Assembly (NCBI GenBank): GCA_021781415.1
Contig: JAJXWW010000157.1
Location: 26,351 to 90,350, forward strand
DNA from: Planctomycetota bacterium
GTDB taxonomy: Bacteria; Planctomycetota; Planctomycetia; Gemmatales; Gemmataceae
Reading direction: 5' to 3'
DNA: 64,000 nucleotides
In this document: one piece after another, positions 35,495-44,672 of the stretch
Layout: each line of letters opens with the position of its first letter
How positions within the stretch are numbered: position 1 is the stretch's first letter
Program-made: the position numbers and the translations under genes
The notes under the pieces: model-generated
Told to the model about the DNA's origin: nothing
Databases searched by the model: none
Seen by the model: the letters and a program-made list of their open reading frames with translations, nothing else

Positions 35495-36430
35495 TCACGC
35501 TGCGTTTCTCACCTTCCTCGGTTTGGGTTGATGTTTCCAGCGACGATGCAGCCAGAAGTATTGTTCCGGGTGGCGGCGGATCTCGTTCTCCAGTGCCGTC
35601 GTGAAACGCTGCGTGAGCGCGGGGACCGCGTCGGGACGATCCGCGTATTCGGCGGGATCGATCGCATCGGCCGCCGCGATCTCGTATCGAGGTACTTCGC
35701 CCTCCTGCGAAAGGCGCGCGCAACTCAGCACGACCATGGGAACATTGTATTCGAGCGCCAGTAGCGCGACGGCTTTGTGCGTCGAAGCGGGACGGCCAAA
35801 AAAATTCACAAACTGTCCTTTTTGTCCGGCATCCTGATCGCCGAGCGTCAATAGAACTCCCCCCGTCGCCAACACCCGCTGCATTCGGTCGAAGTCGCCA
35901 TCCTTGCGCAATACCTGTTGCCCGGTCTGTTCGCGAAAGCGGCGCAAAAAGCCATCGACGTAGGGATTGTCCAACGGTCTCGCAATGGCGTTGGTGCGGA
36001 AGCCTAAAAGGGCGAGCGTGTAGCCGCCGTACTCCCAATTCCCGAAATGGCCGCTCACGAGAAGAACCGGCCGATCCGACAGCAGGGCGTCGAGCGCGAG
36101 TTGAGAGTTGCGGATCGCGATGTGCTGTTTCCAGTTGTGCGCGTGCAAGATACGAGGCAGATGCACGATCTCGACGAGAACGGTGCAGAAATGGCGGAAG
36201 ACGGCTCGCACTTGCCGGTCGCGCTCGCCGGGATCGCCTTCTCCGAAAGCGTGCCGCAGATTATCCAGGGCCACGAAGCGATGTCTGCGATCTACTTTGT
36301 AGAGAATCCACGCCAGCCCCCTTGCCAGCGAGTAACAGGTGCGGAAGGGAAGTGCCTGCATCAGGCACACCAACGACCGAACGGCGAGATAGACGGCGAA
36401 ATCCGCGGCGGGAGATCGTTTCTTCGACAT
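35495..36430 (-). CDS. LpxL/HtrB-type lauroyl acyltransferase
   Basis: A 311-residue member of the lipid A biosynthesis acyltransferase family. The ATG at 36430 has AAAGGAG 8 nt upstream; the frame from 36499 is overextended. The catalytic motif is HFGNWE (VLLVSGHFGNWEYGG). Other family features are AIARPLDNPYVDGFLRRFRE and LLTLGDQDAGQKGQFVNFFGRPA. Members of this family add a secondary acyl chain to lipid A or other lipids. Lipid A genes have been reported in planctomycetes; the acceptor here is not certain. It lies 63 nt after the Gfo/Idh/MocA gene on the minus strand. Confidence 0.88.
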   Translation of the reverse strand: MSKKRSPAADFAVYLAVRSLVCLMQALPFRTCYSLARGLAWILYKVDRRHRFVALDNLRHAFGEGDPGERDRQVRAVFRHFCTVLVEIVHLPRILHAHNWKQHIAIRNSQLALDALLSDRPVLLVSGHFGNWEYGGYTLALLGFRTNAIARPLDNPYVDGFLRRFREQTGQQVLRKDGDFDRMQRVLATGGVLLTLGDQDAGQKGQFVNFFGRPASTHKAVALLALEYNVPMVVLSCARLSQEGEVPRYEIAAADAIDPAEYADRPDAVPALTQRFTTALENEIRRHPEQYFWLHRRWKHQPKPRKVRNAA

Positions 36431-36492
36431 TCGAGCCACTCCTTTGGCTAGGGGGTACGCGATTCGATGGACCGCAAATCGATAACCACGGA

Positions 36493-37557
36493 CTAACACA
36501 GGGTCACGGTAATGCCGCTCGTCGCCGAGCGATAGATGGCCTCAATGACCGCGACGGCCTTGCGTCCCTCGCGGCCATCGACGAGGGGCGCGGTATCGGT
36601 TTGTATGGCGCGAACGAAATCGGCCAGTTGACGGGCATGTCCGGTGTGCGAGATGGCAGCCGGATTACTCGAACCTCCGGTTTCGCCCGTTTTGTGGGCA
36701 AAACGCTCTTGGATGGCCCGATCTTCCGCCGTCTCCGGCGTCAACTCCCAACGCAGCACATCGTCTTGTTCGATGACCGCGGAGCCGCGATCGCCGTGGA
36801 TGGCGATGGTTTTGGGCAACCCCGGATGCACGCTCGTCGCCGCCTCAATGACTCCCAGCGCGCCGTTGGCGAAACGCAGACAAGCCACGGCGGTATCCTC
36901 GACCTCGATCCGTTCGTGCGCCAGCGTGGCCGTGAAACCGCAAAGGTGCGTGACGTTTCCCATCAACCACAATAACAGATCGACATTGTGGATAGCCTGA
37001 TTCATCAGCGCGCCGCCGCCGTCGAGCGCCTGCGTGCCCTTCCAGCCGCCCTCATCGTAGTACGATTGCGGCCGCCACCACTTGCACGTCGTTTCGCCCA
37101 AGGTCAGCCGACCGAACCGCCCCGCGTCCACAGCACTCTTCAGCGCGCGGTTGGCATCGCCGAACCGCGAAGGGAAGATCGTACACAGTTTGACGCGGTT
37201 TTTGTCGCATGCCTCGATAATTCGATCGCAGCGCTCGCTGGAAATCTCCAACGGTTTCTCGACGACAACGTGCTTCCCGGCCCGTGCCGCCGCCACGGAA
37301 GGCTCCAGATGGGCACCGCTGGGCGTCGTTACGATGACGACGTGTACGTCGGATCGGGCGAGAACGGAAGACAGATCGGTGGCCAGGGAACATTGCAGTC
37401 CCAGTTCATCCGCCATGGCGCGCGCCGCGGACTCGCGCCGGCTGACGAGCGCAACTAGCCGAGCATCGGCAATCTCCGCGAGCGCGCGGGCGTGGAAGCG
37501 CGCGATCATGCCGCAGCCCACGATGGCGAAACCGATTGGTGAAGCGAGAGAGAGCAT
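36493..37557 (-). CDS. Gfo/Idh/MocA family oxidoreductase
   Basis: A 354-residue NAD(P)-dependent oxidoreductase with an N-terminal Rossmann motif (FAIVGCGMIARFHARAL) and the family EKP motif in HVVVEKPLEI. The C-terminal barrel contains GGWKGTQALDGGGALMNQAIHNVDLLLWLMG, with the catalytic-type His (IHNVD). Substrates of such enzymes are usually sugars or inositols and cannot be told from sequence. It lies 11 nt upstream of the pgsA stop on the same strand, so pgsA-oxidoreductase-acyltransferase may form an operon. Confidence 0.88.
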   Translation of the reverse strand: MLSLASPIGFAIVGCGMIARFHARALAEIADARLVALVSRRESAARAMADELGLQCSLATDLSSVLARSDVHVVIVTTPSGAHLEPSVAAARAGKHVVVEKPLEISSERCDRIIEACDKNRVKLCTIFPSRFGDANRALKSAVDAGRFGRLTLGETTCKWWRPQSYYDEGGWKGTQALDGGGALMNQAIHNVDLLLWLMGNVTHLCGFTATLAHERIEVEDTAVACLRFANGALGVIEAATSVHPGLPKTIAIHGDRGSAVIEQDDVLRWELTPETAEDRAIQERFAHKTGETGGSSNPAAISHTGHARQLADFVRAIQTDTAPLVDGREGRKAVAVIEAIYRSATSGITVTLC

Positions 37558-37568
37558 GGAGTTCGCCT

Positions 37569-38162
37569 TTATAGATTTAACAGGGTGGCGGCCTTCCAGA
37601 CGTATTGCAAACCGCTCAGAAGCGTCACCGCGGTCATCGCCCAGATGAGGAGATTGCGCACGGCGTCAAAAAAGTATCGCGCATCGGCCATCGATTCGGG
37701 TACAAGAAAAGCCACGAACACGGCGATGACGGCGGCGCACTGCAGGCCCATCTTGAACTTGCCCAGCCAGTCCGCGCCGAAGATCGCTCCGTGCGACTCC
37801 ATCCAGCTGCGCAACCCGGTAATGACCAATTCGCGGGCAACTACGACCGTAACCATCCACGGCCACAGCCACTCTCCCCTAACGCCGATGGGCAAGAGAC
37901 AAATATACGCGCCGCACATCAACACCTTGTCCACCAAGGGATCGAGAATTCGCCCCAGCGTACTGGTAAGATTTTGCTTGCGAGCGAGATAGCCGTCGAG
38001 CCAGTCCGTAAAAGCGGCGACGAGGAACACCGTCAGACACCACGACCATAATTCGTGGGAAATGAGTGCGAATAAAACCAAAGCCAGCACGAATCGAGAC
38101 GCGGTCAGTTGATTGGGCAGGTTCCATACTTTTGGCTTCTCGGGCGGTGTGAGGGTGGCCAT
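37569..38162 (-). CDS. pgsA: CDP-diacylglycerol-glycerol-3-phosphate 3-phosphatidyltransferase
   Basis: A 197-residue integral membrane CDP-alcohol phosphotransferase with the full family motif: DWLDGYLARKQ ... LGRILDPLVDK (the D..DG..AR........G...D...D pattern). PgsA makes phosphatidylglycerol phosphate from CDP-diacylglycerol, the committed step to PG and cardiolipin. The first 17 residues are soluble. It lies 20 nt downstream of rimO on the minus strand and could be translated from the same mRNA. Confidence 0.93.
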   Translation of the reverse strand: MATLTPPEKPKVWNLPNQLTASRFVLALVLFALISHELWSWCLTVFLVAAFTDWLDGYLARKQNLTSTLGRILDPLVDKVLMCGAYICLLPIGVRGEWLWPWMVTVVVARELVITGLRSWMESHGAIFGADWLGKFKMGLQCAAVIAVFVAFLVPESMADARYFFDAVRNLLIWAMTAVTLLSGLQYVWKAATLLNL

Positions 38163-38181
38163 GCGCTTTCGCCTCCTTGCT

Positions 38182-39591
38182 TCAGCGGACGCGCAGCGCG
38201 CGTGCGGCCAAATCGTACCCGTCGGCTCCGGTGACGCGCGCGCGAACGAGATCGCCGCCGCGAATCCCCTTGCCTTTCAGACGCACCACGCAGTCGATGT
38301 CCGGCGCGTCGGCGTGGCTCCGCGCCAAAAAGTGGCCTGGCACTTCCGGATCGGGACCATCGACAATCACTTCGCACTCTTTGCCGACTTGTTCGCGCGT
38401 CCAGGCGAAAGCGATCTCTTGCTGAATCTCCATGAGTCGATCCCGCCGCTCTCGTTGCGCCTCTTCCGGCACGCGATCCGGTAGTCGTTCCGCCGGCGTC
38501 CCCGGCTCCACCGAATAGGGAAACACGCCGACGCGCTCGAACTTCGTAGCAGCGACGAACTCGCACAACTCTTCGAACTCCGATTCCGTTTCGCCGGGAA
38601 AGCCGACGATGAACGTCGTCCTCAGAGCCAATTGGGGAATCGCTTGCCGAAGGCGAGAAAGCAAATCTTCCGTCTCCGCTCGATTGACGCGGCGCTGCAT
38701 TCGCTTCAGCAAGCGGTCGTTGATGTGTTGCAGCGGCATATCGAGATACGGGACAATTTTCGGAGTCTCGGCCAGTGTCTGAATCAATTCGTCGGTGAAG
38801 TGGATGGGATACGCATACAGAATGCGAATCCATTCCAACCCCTCGACCTCATTCAGCTTTCGCAACAGTTCGGCGAGGCGCACCTTGCCGTACAAATCGA
38901 GACCGTAATAGGTGGTATCCTGAGCCACGACGATCAATTCGCGCACCCCGTCGGCGGCCAACTCGCGCGCCTCGCGCAACACTTCCTCAATCGGTTTCGT
39001 GACGTGTTTGCCGCGCATCCCAGGGATGGCGCAAAACGTACAAAGACGGTCGCATCCTTCCGAGATCTTGAGATACGCATAATGGCGCGGCGTGATGCGC
39101 AGGCGGGCGGTGTCTTCGAGCGCGCGCACGGGAGCGGGCCGAAAGAGGCTACGTTGTTCGGCGGCTATCGGCAATCGACCTTCGGCTCTCGGCCCGATCG
39201 TGCCCAACTCGATATTCTCGTCTTGCTTACTAGCGATGGCGCGATTGAGGACGTGGGCGATTTCCTCGCGGCCAAAGACGCCGACGATGCGATCGACGCC
39301 CGGCACTTCGTTGAGTAGATCGTCTTTCTTGCGTTCGGCCAGGCATCCAGCCACGACCACGGCTCCAACCCGACCTTGTTCTTTCAGTGCCAGCATTTCG
39401 CGGATCACGCCAAGGGATTCCTGCCGCGCCGGTTCGATGAATCCACAGGTGTTGATTACGACGACATCGGCACCGTCGGCATCAGGTGTGAGACTGTAAC
39501 CGTCCTGAGCCAACTTGCCGAGCATCCGCTCGGAATCGACGAGGTTTTTCGGGCAGCCCAAACTAACGAACGCAAACGATTTCGATTCCAT
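38182..39591 (-). CDS. rimO: Ribosomal protein S12 methylthiotransferase RimO
   Basis: A 469-residue radical SAM enzyme that adds a methylthio group to the Asp of ribosomal protein S12. The UPF0004 domain has the three Cys in FVSLGCPKNLVDSE, VINTCGFIEPA and VVAGCLAER. The radical SAM cluster is CDRLCTFC (near residue 165), followed by RGKHVTKPIEEVLREA and LDMPLQHIND. A C-terminal TRAM domain ends the protein. The start at 39591 was chosen by the family N-terminus; the frame extends to 39918 but through non-family sequence. GGAAGAAA lies directly upstream. Distinguished from MiaB by length and motifs, but not with certainty. Confidence 0.93.
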   Translation of the reverse strand: MESKSFAFVSLGCPKNLVDSERMLGKLAQDGYSLTPDADGADVVVINTCGFIEPARQESLGVIREMLALKEQGRVGAVVVAGCLAERKKDDLLNEVPGVDRIVGVFGREEIAHVLNRAIASKQDENIELGTIGPRAEGRLPIAAEQRSLFRPAPVRALEDTARLRITPRHYAYLKISEGCDRLCTFCAIPGMRGKHVTKPIEEVLREARELAADGVRELIVVAQDTTYYGLDLYGKVRLAELLRKLNEVEGLEWIRILYAYPIHFTDELIQTLAETPKIVPYLDMPLQHINDRLLKRMQRRVNRAETEDLLSRLRQAIPQLALRTTFIVGFPGETESEFEELCEFVAATKFERVGVFPYSVEPGTPAERLPDRVPEEAQRERRDRLMEIQQEIAFAWTREQVGKECEVIVDGPDPEVPGHFLARSHADAPDIDCVVRLKGKGIRGGDLVRARVTGADGYDLAARALRVR

Positions 39592-39638
39592 TTTCTTCCA
39601 ACAAATTAGAACGCTCTGGGAACGGCTCTGGATGGAAC

Positions 39639-39692
39639 GATCCGAGAATCCCCTCTCCCCCTGAGTACAGTGGGAGAGGGGATTCTCGGATC
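39639..39692 (-). terminator. 21-bp perfect inverted repeat
   Basis: Left arm 39639-39659 (GATCCGAGAATCCCC and CTCTCCC) and right arm 39672-39692 are perfect reverse complements with a 12-nt loop. It lies between the rimO start and the end of the small gene at 39698 on the minus strand and would end that transcript. No T-run is present. Confidence 0.7.
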
Positions 39693-39697
39693 GCCTG

Positions 39698-39943
39698 TTA
39701 TCCGACGGGGGACACGGAAGCCTCCAAGGAAGCGATCGACTCGATCGACGCCAATGAGACCTCGTCCCAGCTCCGCGGAGCGTCGGGATGGTTCTCGGAG
39801 GCAGCTTCGACCGTGAGACCATCTCGCCCAATCTCGACCAATTCGGGATGTCGGACTTCAAAGGTTCGACCGCTGGCCGGGTAGATGCGGAAGGGGTGAA
39901 CGGGTTCGGCAAACACACGATCGATTACGACTCTCGGAGTCAT
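39698..39943 (-). CDS. Small hypothetical protein of planctomycete type
   Basis: An 81-residue protein from the ATG at 39943 (MTPRVVIDRVF). It has the sequence RTFEVRHPELVEIGRDGLTV, which recalls short proteins common in planctomycetes whose core reads DGR.F.V.HP..... I do not know a function. A longer frame to 40063 is open but lacks family features. The hairpin at 39639-39692 follows it. Confidence 0.55.
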   Translation of the reverse strand: MTPRVVIDRVFAEPVHPFRIYPASGRTFEVRHPELVEIGRDGLTVEAASENHPDAPRSWDEVSLASIESIASLEASVSPVG

Positions 39944-40122
39944 CTCTGCTCCCATCCCTCGAAGGCGGCCACGAACACCCGCACCCACGCGCACAAGCTC
40001 CTCGATCCATCTCTTCCTAAACAGTGTACCGGACCCGGCAAGAGAAGGGAAGGCGAGCGACACCTCTTCGTTTCCACTCCTCTGCGAGTGGCGGTTCCCG
40101 GTTGCTACACTTCTCGATTACG

Positions 40123-41145
40123 CTACCGAATCGATGGCCGACGGTCGCGCTCCTTCGCCTGCGAGAGCCAGCCCATCGCATGGAACCAGGACACGGTTTC
40201 GGACAGAGTCTCGGCCACGGGGCGCGGTTGGAGGCCGAGTTCGGAGAGGCTGCGCGAGGGATCGAAGTGCATGCGGCGGCGGGTTAGCTTGACGCCGGTA
40301 ACGGTCGCCGCGGGGGGGCGATGCGTGTAGACATCGGCGAGGAACTCGCTCATGTAAGCGGCCGTCAAGGCGATGGGGTAGGGCACGCGCCAACGCGGTT
40401 CCGGAAGGCCGGTGAGGCGTGCCAGCACCTGAAACACGGAGAGAATTGACAAGTTCTCGTGGCCGAGCAGATAGCGCCGGCCGGGCCGGCCGTACTCCAT
40501 GGCACGGATCATGCCTTCGGCGACATCGCGGACATCGATAAGGTTTAATTCGGCATCGACATATTCTCGGCGTTTGCCACGGCAGAAATCGAGCATCATT
40601 TGCGTGGGCGGCGAACGTCCGAGATCGCCGGGACCAACCGGCAGCGTGGGATTGACGACGATGACCGGCGCGCCGCCTCGACCGAGTCGCAGGGCGTGGC
40701 GTTCGGCCAGATATTTCGAGCGACAATAGGGACCGATAACGTCTTCATAGAGAACGTGCTGATCCTCCCGAATGGCCTCGCTCTGTCGGGCGCGGGTTAG
40801 GATGCTTTCGGTACTGGTGTGCAGCACGCGGTCAGCGCCGGCAGCCAAGGCCATCTCGATCACGTTGACCGCGCCGGTGTAGTTGACGTGCCGAAAGTGG
40901 CCTCGCTGTTGAATCCACAAGTTCGGATTGGCGGCGAGGTGGTAGACCTGGCGGCAGCCGCGCACGGCTCGGCCAACGGCGTTCGTATCGCGGATGTCGC
41001 CTGCCATTACTTCGATTCGACCCAACGGCAGTCGCGCGATGGGGGCGGTGGGCAGATCGAAGACGCGAACGGACTCGCCGCGCTCGACCAAGAGGTGTAC
41101 GAGGTGCGCGCCGATGAAGCCCGCTCCTCCGGTCACGAGAATCAT
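40123..41145 (-). CDS. NAD-dependent epimerase/dehydratase (HpnA-like)
   Basis: A 340-residue extended SDR with the Rossmann motif VTGGAGFIGAHLVHLL, AGDIRD, VYHLAANPN and the catalytic Tyr/Lys in GPYCRSKYLAE (YxxxK). It resembles the HpnA-type sugar epimerases and dihydroflavonol-4-reductase-like proteins found with hopanoid genes, but it is 11 kb from the shc cluster. The start codon overlaps the stop of the upstream flavoprotein gene by ATGA, so the two are coupled. Substrate unknown. Confidence 0.85.
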   Translation of the reverse strand: MILVTGGAGFIGAHLVHLLVERGESVRVFDLPTAPIARLPLGRIEVMAGDIRDTNAVGRAVRGCRQVYHLAANPNLWIQQRGHFRHVNYTGAVNVIEMALAAGADRVLHTSTESILTRARQSEAIREDQHVLYEDVIGPYCRSKYLAERHALRLGRGGAPVIVVNPTLPVGPGDLGRSPPTQMMLDFCRGKRREYVDAELNLIDVRDVAEGMIRAMEYGRPGRRYLLGHENLSILSVFQVLARLTGLPEPRWRVPYPIALTAAYMSEFLADVYTHRPPAATVTGVKLTRRRMHFDPSRSLSELGLQPRPVAETLSETVSWFHAMGWLSQAKERDRRPSIR

Positions 41146-42428
41146 GGGATTCTCTCGCTTTTCGAGCTTTTCCTGAGCTGACGCAATCCAGGAAAGCGAC
41201 TGAGTAACTCCTCATTGCCCGCGACGAACGTGAAGATCTGACGAACTTGTTCCATACCCGCTCGGATGAAAAAGCTCGATAAGAGGCCATAACTCTTTGC
41301 GCCAAGGATAAAGAAATTCGGTTCGGGATGGCGCAGCGCATCGACCGCCGAGAAAGGCAGGCCGAGTGGATCGCCTCTCTGATGCTTGAGCAAGATGGAA
41401 GCCAACCCTTGCGGTGCCATGGTCGAGTAACATTCCTGGACCTGCAATTGGCTGTAAAGCGACCGGTCGGGCATGGAACCGACGTTGGCGATGACGCGAT
41501 CCACCTCCCACGTTTTGGGCTTGCCGGAAGATAGGGCCATCACCTTAAAACCCTTGTCGATTCCGGCGCATTCGATGGCCGTCACCGTGGTTTGCGGATG
41601 AAACTCAACATTTCCATCGCCGCGCGTGGCCATCGTGTTGGCGCGGACGGCAAGTTGATCGCGTTCCTTTAAGGCGTCATCGACGAATCGTTTGATCGGC
41701 TGGGTTCCGCCGCCGCGCGATAACCAGATAACCCAAGTGGAGGAATGTTTCTCCGCCAACTTCGCCAGCAGGCAAACCGAAGTGGCAGCCGAGTAGCCGC
41801 CGCCGATCACCATCGTGGTCTTATCGGCATAGAAACCGCCTCGTTCGCCGAGAATGTCTTCCAATCCCCAGGCGATAAAGGAACGGGCCGCGGACTCGCC
41901 GATGGTCGGAATGCCGCCATCTCCCAACGCGCGCGGCTGTCCGTAGACTCCGGTGCAATCCAACACGAGGTCTGCTTCCTCCATGCTCTCGCGCGCATCG
42001 GTTCTCAAGGCAAGCAGAAACGGATGCTCGCCGCGTTTCCTCTCTCCGGGATTCTCCTCCTTGAGATAACCCCGCCGACCGACCTGAACGACGGTCGTTC
42101 CCATGCGGATGTGTTCGCGGAGGAGGGGGGATTGCGCTAGCGGTTCCAGATAATTCTCGACGTACTCTCGTCCGGTCAATAGGTCCGCATCGGCGGGAAG
42201 GTCGATCTTCGCTCGATCCTTGCGAAGTTGTGCTTTTCCCAGCAGAGTGGTATTCATCCCGAATGGACTGAACAGGCGGACGTGCCCCCATTGGCGTAGA
42301 TACTCACCGATCCGCCCGCGTTCGTAGACGACGAACGGCAAACCGAGGAGCGCGGCCTGTAACGCAGCCTCCAGTCCGATCGGTCCCGCACCGAGGATAG
42401 CGACGCGAGGAAGATCGCCGCGTGACAT
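41142..42428 (-). CDS. FAD-dependent oxidoreductase
   Basis: A 428-residue flavoprotein with an N-terminal dinucleotide motif GAGPIGLEAALQAALLG (GxGxxG), and a second such motif in TMVIGGGYSAATSV. The pattern of two nucleotide sites resembles lysine/ornithine N-monooxygenase or thioredoxin-reductase-like enzymes. The C-terminus has ANVGSMPDRSLYSQL and FFILGAKSYGL. The stop overlaps the start of the epimerase gene by 4 nt. The pair may modify one substrate, which cannot be named. Confidence 0.8.
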   Translation of the reverse strand: MSRGDLPRVAILGAGPIGLEAALQAALLGLPFVVYERGRIGEYLRQWGHVRLFSPFGMNTTLLGKAQLRKDRAKIDLPADADLLTGREYVENYLEPLAQSPLLREHIRMGTTVVQVGRRGYLKEENPGERKRGEHPFLLALRTDARESMEEADLVLDCTGVYGQPRALGDGGIPTIGESAARSFIAWGLEDILGERGGFYADKTTMVIGGGYSAATSVCLLAKLAEKHSSTWVIWLSRGGGTQPIKRFVDDALKERDQLAVRANTMATRGDGNVEFHPQTTVTAIECAGIDKGFKVMALSSGKPKTWEVDRVIANVGSMPDRSLYSQLQVQECYSTMAPQGLASILLKHQRGDPLGLPFSAVDALRHPEPNFFILGAKSYGLLSSFFIRAGMEQVRQIFTFVAGNEELLSRFPGLRQLRKSSKSERIP

Positions 42429-42462
42429 TCCGCACTCCTTGCGTGTATTTGTCGGACGACCT

Positions 42463-43194
42463 TTAATCTTCGGGATCGACGCCCAATGCTCGTAACCGAG
42501 CGGCCAAGCGTTCCGCTCGCCCTTTTAGCAACTCTGCTTGTTGTTGCGCTAGCCTCGTCTGTTGATGTGCTTCCATCGCTTGTCTTTCCGCTTGTTCGGC
42601 TCTTTGGCTTTCGCGCTCTTGTCGATCAATGAGTTCTTGGAATGTGAGAAACCGGCGGCCATCGGGACCACGGATAATTAATTCGCTCTCGCTCATGTCG
42701 AAGTGAATTCGCAGACGCGGACTTACCCAATTGTGCAGCCGCGGAATCGCTTCAAGACGGCCATCGACTCGCTGCCAACCGCGCAACTCCGATTCGTTGG
42801 GATCGTAGAGGTAGTATTCCTCGACCCCGTGGGCTTCATAGAAGGCGAACTTTTCCTCCATCTCACGATCGCGGTTGCCCGGCGATTGAATTTCAAAAAC
42901 GACTTGAGGAGCGATTCCTTCCTCGAGCCACTGTTTATAGGAGCCTCGATAGCCTTTGGGCCGGCCGAATACGACCATCGAGTCCGGCGCGGTGCGAACT
43001 TTCGGTTTGCCTTCGACTGCGTACCACAATAAATCCCCAGCGACGAACACGTCCGGGTCGTTACGAAACAGAGCGTCCAAATTGCCTTTAATCGTGACAA
43101 TCCACTCGTATTGCAGCGTATTTTCGGCCATGGGCATCCCGTCGCTGTCTGGGTACAACTCGCTTTCCAACGAGTCTTGGGATTTGACGATCAT
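42463..43194 (-). CDS. Uma2 family (DUF820) restriction endonuclease-like protein
   Basis: A 243-residue protein of the PD-(D/E)XK-type Uma2 family. The N-terminal 35 residues are followed by PKVRTAPDSMVVFG and QVVFEIQSPGNRDREMEEKFAFYEAHGVEEYYLYDP, which carry the Asp and Glu-x-Gln positions of the fold. A C-terminal coiled coil (residues about 180-235, with repeated Gln/Arg/Glu) is a usual extension. Uma2 genes expand in cyanobacteria and planctomycetes; target and role are not established. A hairpin lies just upstream at 43212-43250. Confidence 0.88.
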   Translation of the reverse strand: MIVKSQDSLESELYPDSDGMPMAENTLQYEWIVTIKGNLDALFRNDPDVFVAGDLLWYAVEGKPKVRTAPDSMVVFGRPKGYRGSYKQWLEEGIAPQVVFEIQSPGNRDREMEEKFAFYEAHGVEEYYLYDPNESELRGWQRVDGRLEAIPRLHNWVSPRLRIHFDMSESELIIRGPDGRRFLTFQELIDRQERESQRAEQAERQAMEAHQQTRLAQQQAELLKGRAERLAARLRALGVDPED

Positions 43195-43211
43195 TTTTTT
43201 CCCCTTCTCGT

Positions 43212-43250
43212 CGGCTATCGGCCAATCCTTTTGGGACGAGCCGATAGCCG
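43212..43250 (-). terminator. Hairpin after the Tat-exported oxidoreductase gene
   Basis: CGGCTATCGG (43212-43221) pairs with CCGATAGCCG (43241-43250) across a 19-nt loop. It sits 23 nt after the stop of the gene at 43273-44589 and before the Uma2 start, so it could end the upstream transcript. No clear T-run. Confidence 0.5.
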
Positions 43251-43272
43251 TTCAGCTCATGGCCGAGTCATG

Positions 43273-44589
43273 TCAAATAAACTTCGTAACGCCGGGTCGA
43301 GCCACGGGTGCCACCGGTAGCGGGCCAAAGACGTAGGCGGGCGGCGTCATATCCTCTTTGGAATTGAGTGCCATATCCCAGCCGATTTCCTGTCCGGTGT
43401 AGGTGGCCATGCGGCCCATGATGGCCATGAGCGAACTCTTCGCCATCCATTCGCCGTTGTTGATGGGCTTGCCGGCGCGAATGCTGGCGAAAAGCTCGTC
43501 GTGTTCGTTCTGATACATATTGTCCGCGTTTCTGCGGCGACCGGACTGCGAAGTCCACAACACCTTGTCGCTGCCCAATGGCACGACCGAGCCTTTCGCA
43601 TTCGAGGCGTCGATGTGGCAAGTGCCCTTGGAACCCATGATGTGATCGGAGACATCGTTCTTGCAGCCCGATTGCTGCCGACACGCGCTGAAAAGCTTGA
43701 CCCCATTGGCGTATTCGTAAACGACGGTATGGTGGTCGAAGATGTGTCCATAGACCGGCTCGACGCGCACTTGTCTACCGCCGCTGCCCCAGGCGCGCAC
43801 GGGGTACTGGTCGCCCATCGCCCAGGCCATTTTGTCGAGACTATGAACGTGTTGCTCGACGTTGAAATCGCCGGACAACCAAGTGAAGAACGGCCAATTG
43901 CGCAGCTGCCATTCCATGTCGGTCCAGCCCGGCTGTCGCTCGCGCTTCCAGGGCGTGCTGGTGTTATAGGTGCATTGAAGAGCGGTTATATCGCCGATCA
44001 TTCCCTCGTGAACGCGCTTCATCGTCTCACGCATGGCGCGATGGTAGCGCCAGCACAAACCGGCGACGACAGCGAGGTTCTTCTTTTTGGCTTCTTCGCA
44101 GGCTTTCAAGACGGCGCGAATTCCCGGACCATCGACGGCGCACGGTTTCTCGGCGAAGATGTGCTTGCCCGCTTCGACGGCAGCTTTGAGGTGCATGGGT
44201 CGAAAATGGGGCGGAGTCGTCAAAAGGACAACATCCGACATCTCGATGACCGATTTATAGGCGTCGAAACCGACGAACGATGTGTCCGGCTTGACCGCGA
44301 CGCGCTCGCCGATCGATTTGTTGCTCTTCAACGCTTGCAGGCTGCCCTGCAGACGGTCGGCGAACATATCGCCCATGGCGACGAGTTTGGTGTTCTTGTC
44401 GGCGTTCAGCGCCTGTTCGGCCGCGCCAGTGCCGCGTCCTCCGCAGCCGATAAGGCCGATGCGGAGTATGTCGCTGCCTCCCGCGTATACATGGGGAGAC
44501 AACGACGCCAGACCGGCAGCGGTCGCCGCCGCGCCGGCGAGAAAGTCCCGCCGTGTCGCGGCATCGTGGGTGGATGAAGCAGGTTTCAA
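43273..44589 (-). CDS. Tat-exported Gfo/Idh/MocA oxidoreductase
   Basis: A 438-residue protein with a twin-arginine signal near the start (TRRDFLAGAAATAAGLASL). The Rossmann motif is RIGLIGCGGRGTGAAEQAL and the EKP motif is HIFAEKPCAVDG. The C-terminal domain includes NVEQHVHSLDKMAWAMGD. This class of exported oxidoreductase with NAD(P)-binding fold is very common in planctomycetes and is linked by context elsewhere to carbohydrate breakdown, but the substrate is unknown. It depends on Tat export, for which two tatA-like genes lie about 10 kb upstream. Confidence 0.92.
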   Translation of the reverse strand: MKPASSTHDAATRRDFLAGAAATAAGLASLSPHVYAGGSDILRIGLIGCGGRGTGAAEQALNADKNTKLVAMGDMFADRLQGSLQALKSNKSIGERVAVKPDTSFVGFDAYKSVIEMSDVVLLTTPPHFRPMHLKAAVEAGKHIFAEKPCAVDGPGIRAVLKACEEAKKKNLAVVAGLCWRYHRAMRETMKRVHEGMIGDITALQCTYNTSTPWKRERQPGWTDMEWQLRNWPFFTWLSGDFNVEQHVHSLDKMAWAMGDQYPVRAWGSGGRQVRVEPVYGHIFDHHTVVYEYANGVKLFSACRQQSGCKNDVSDHIMGSKGTCHIDASNAKGSVVPLGSDKVLWTSQSGRRRNADNMYQNEHDELFASIRAGKPINNGEWMAKSSLMAIMGRMATYTGQEIGWDMALNSKEDMTPPAYVFGPLPVAPVARPGVTKFI

Positions 44590-44672
44590 GGTTGAATCTC
44601 CTTAATGGGGCAGGGGAGGATAGTCGGGCCAATACCAGCAGATTCTATTAGTCCCATTTCAATCGGCTCTTG

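Noticed and set aside
38182..39918. Longer rimO frame starting at 39918
   Set aside because: The first 109 codons cross the 21-bp inverted repeat and the small gene on the same strand, with no RimO similarity before MESKSFAF.
39788..40330. 180-residue plus-strand frame
   Set aside because: It lies antisense to the small minus-strand gene and the epimerase end. Basic, low-complexity composition is typical of a shadow frame.
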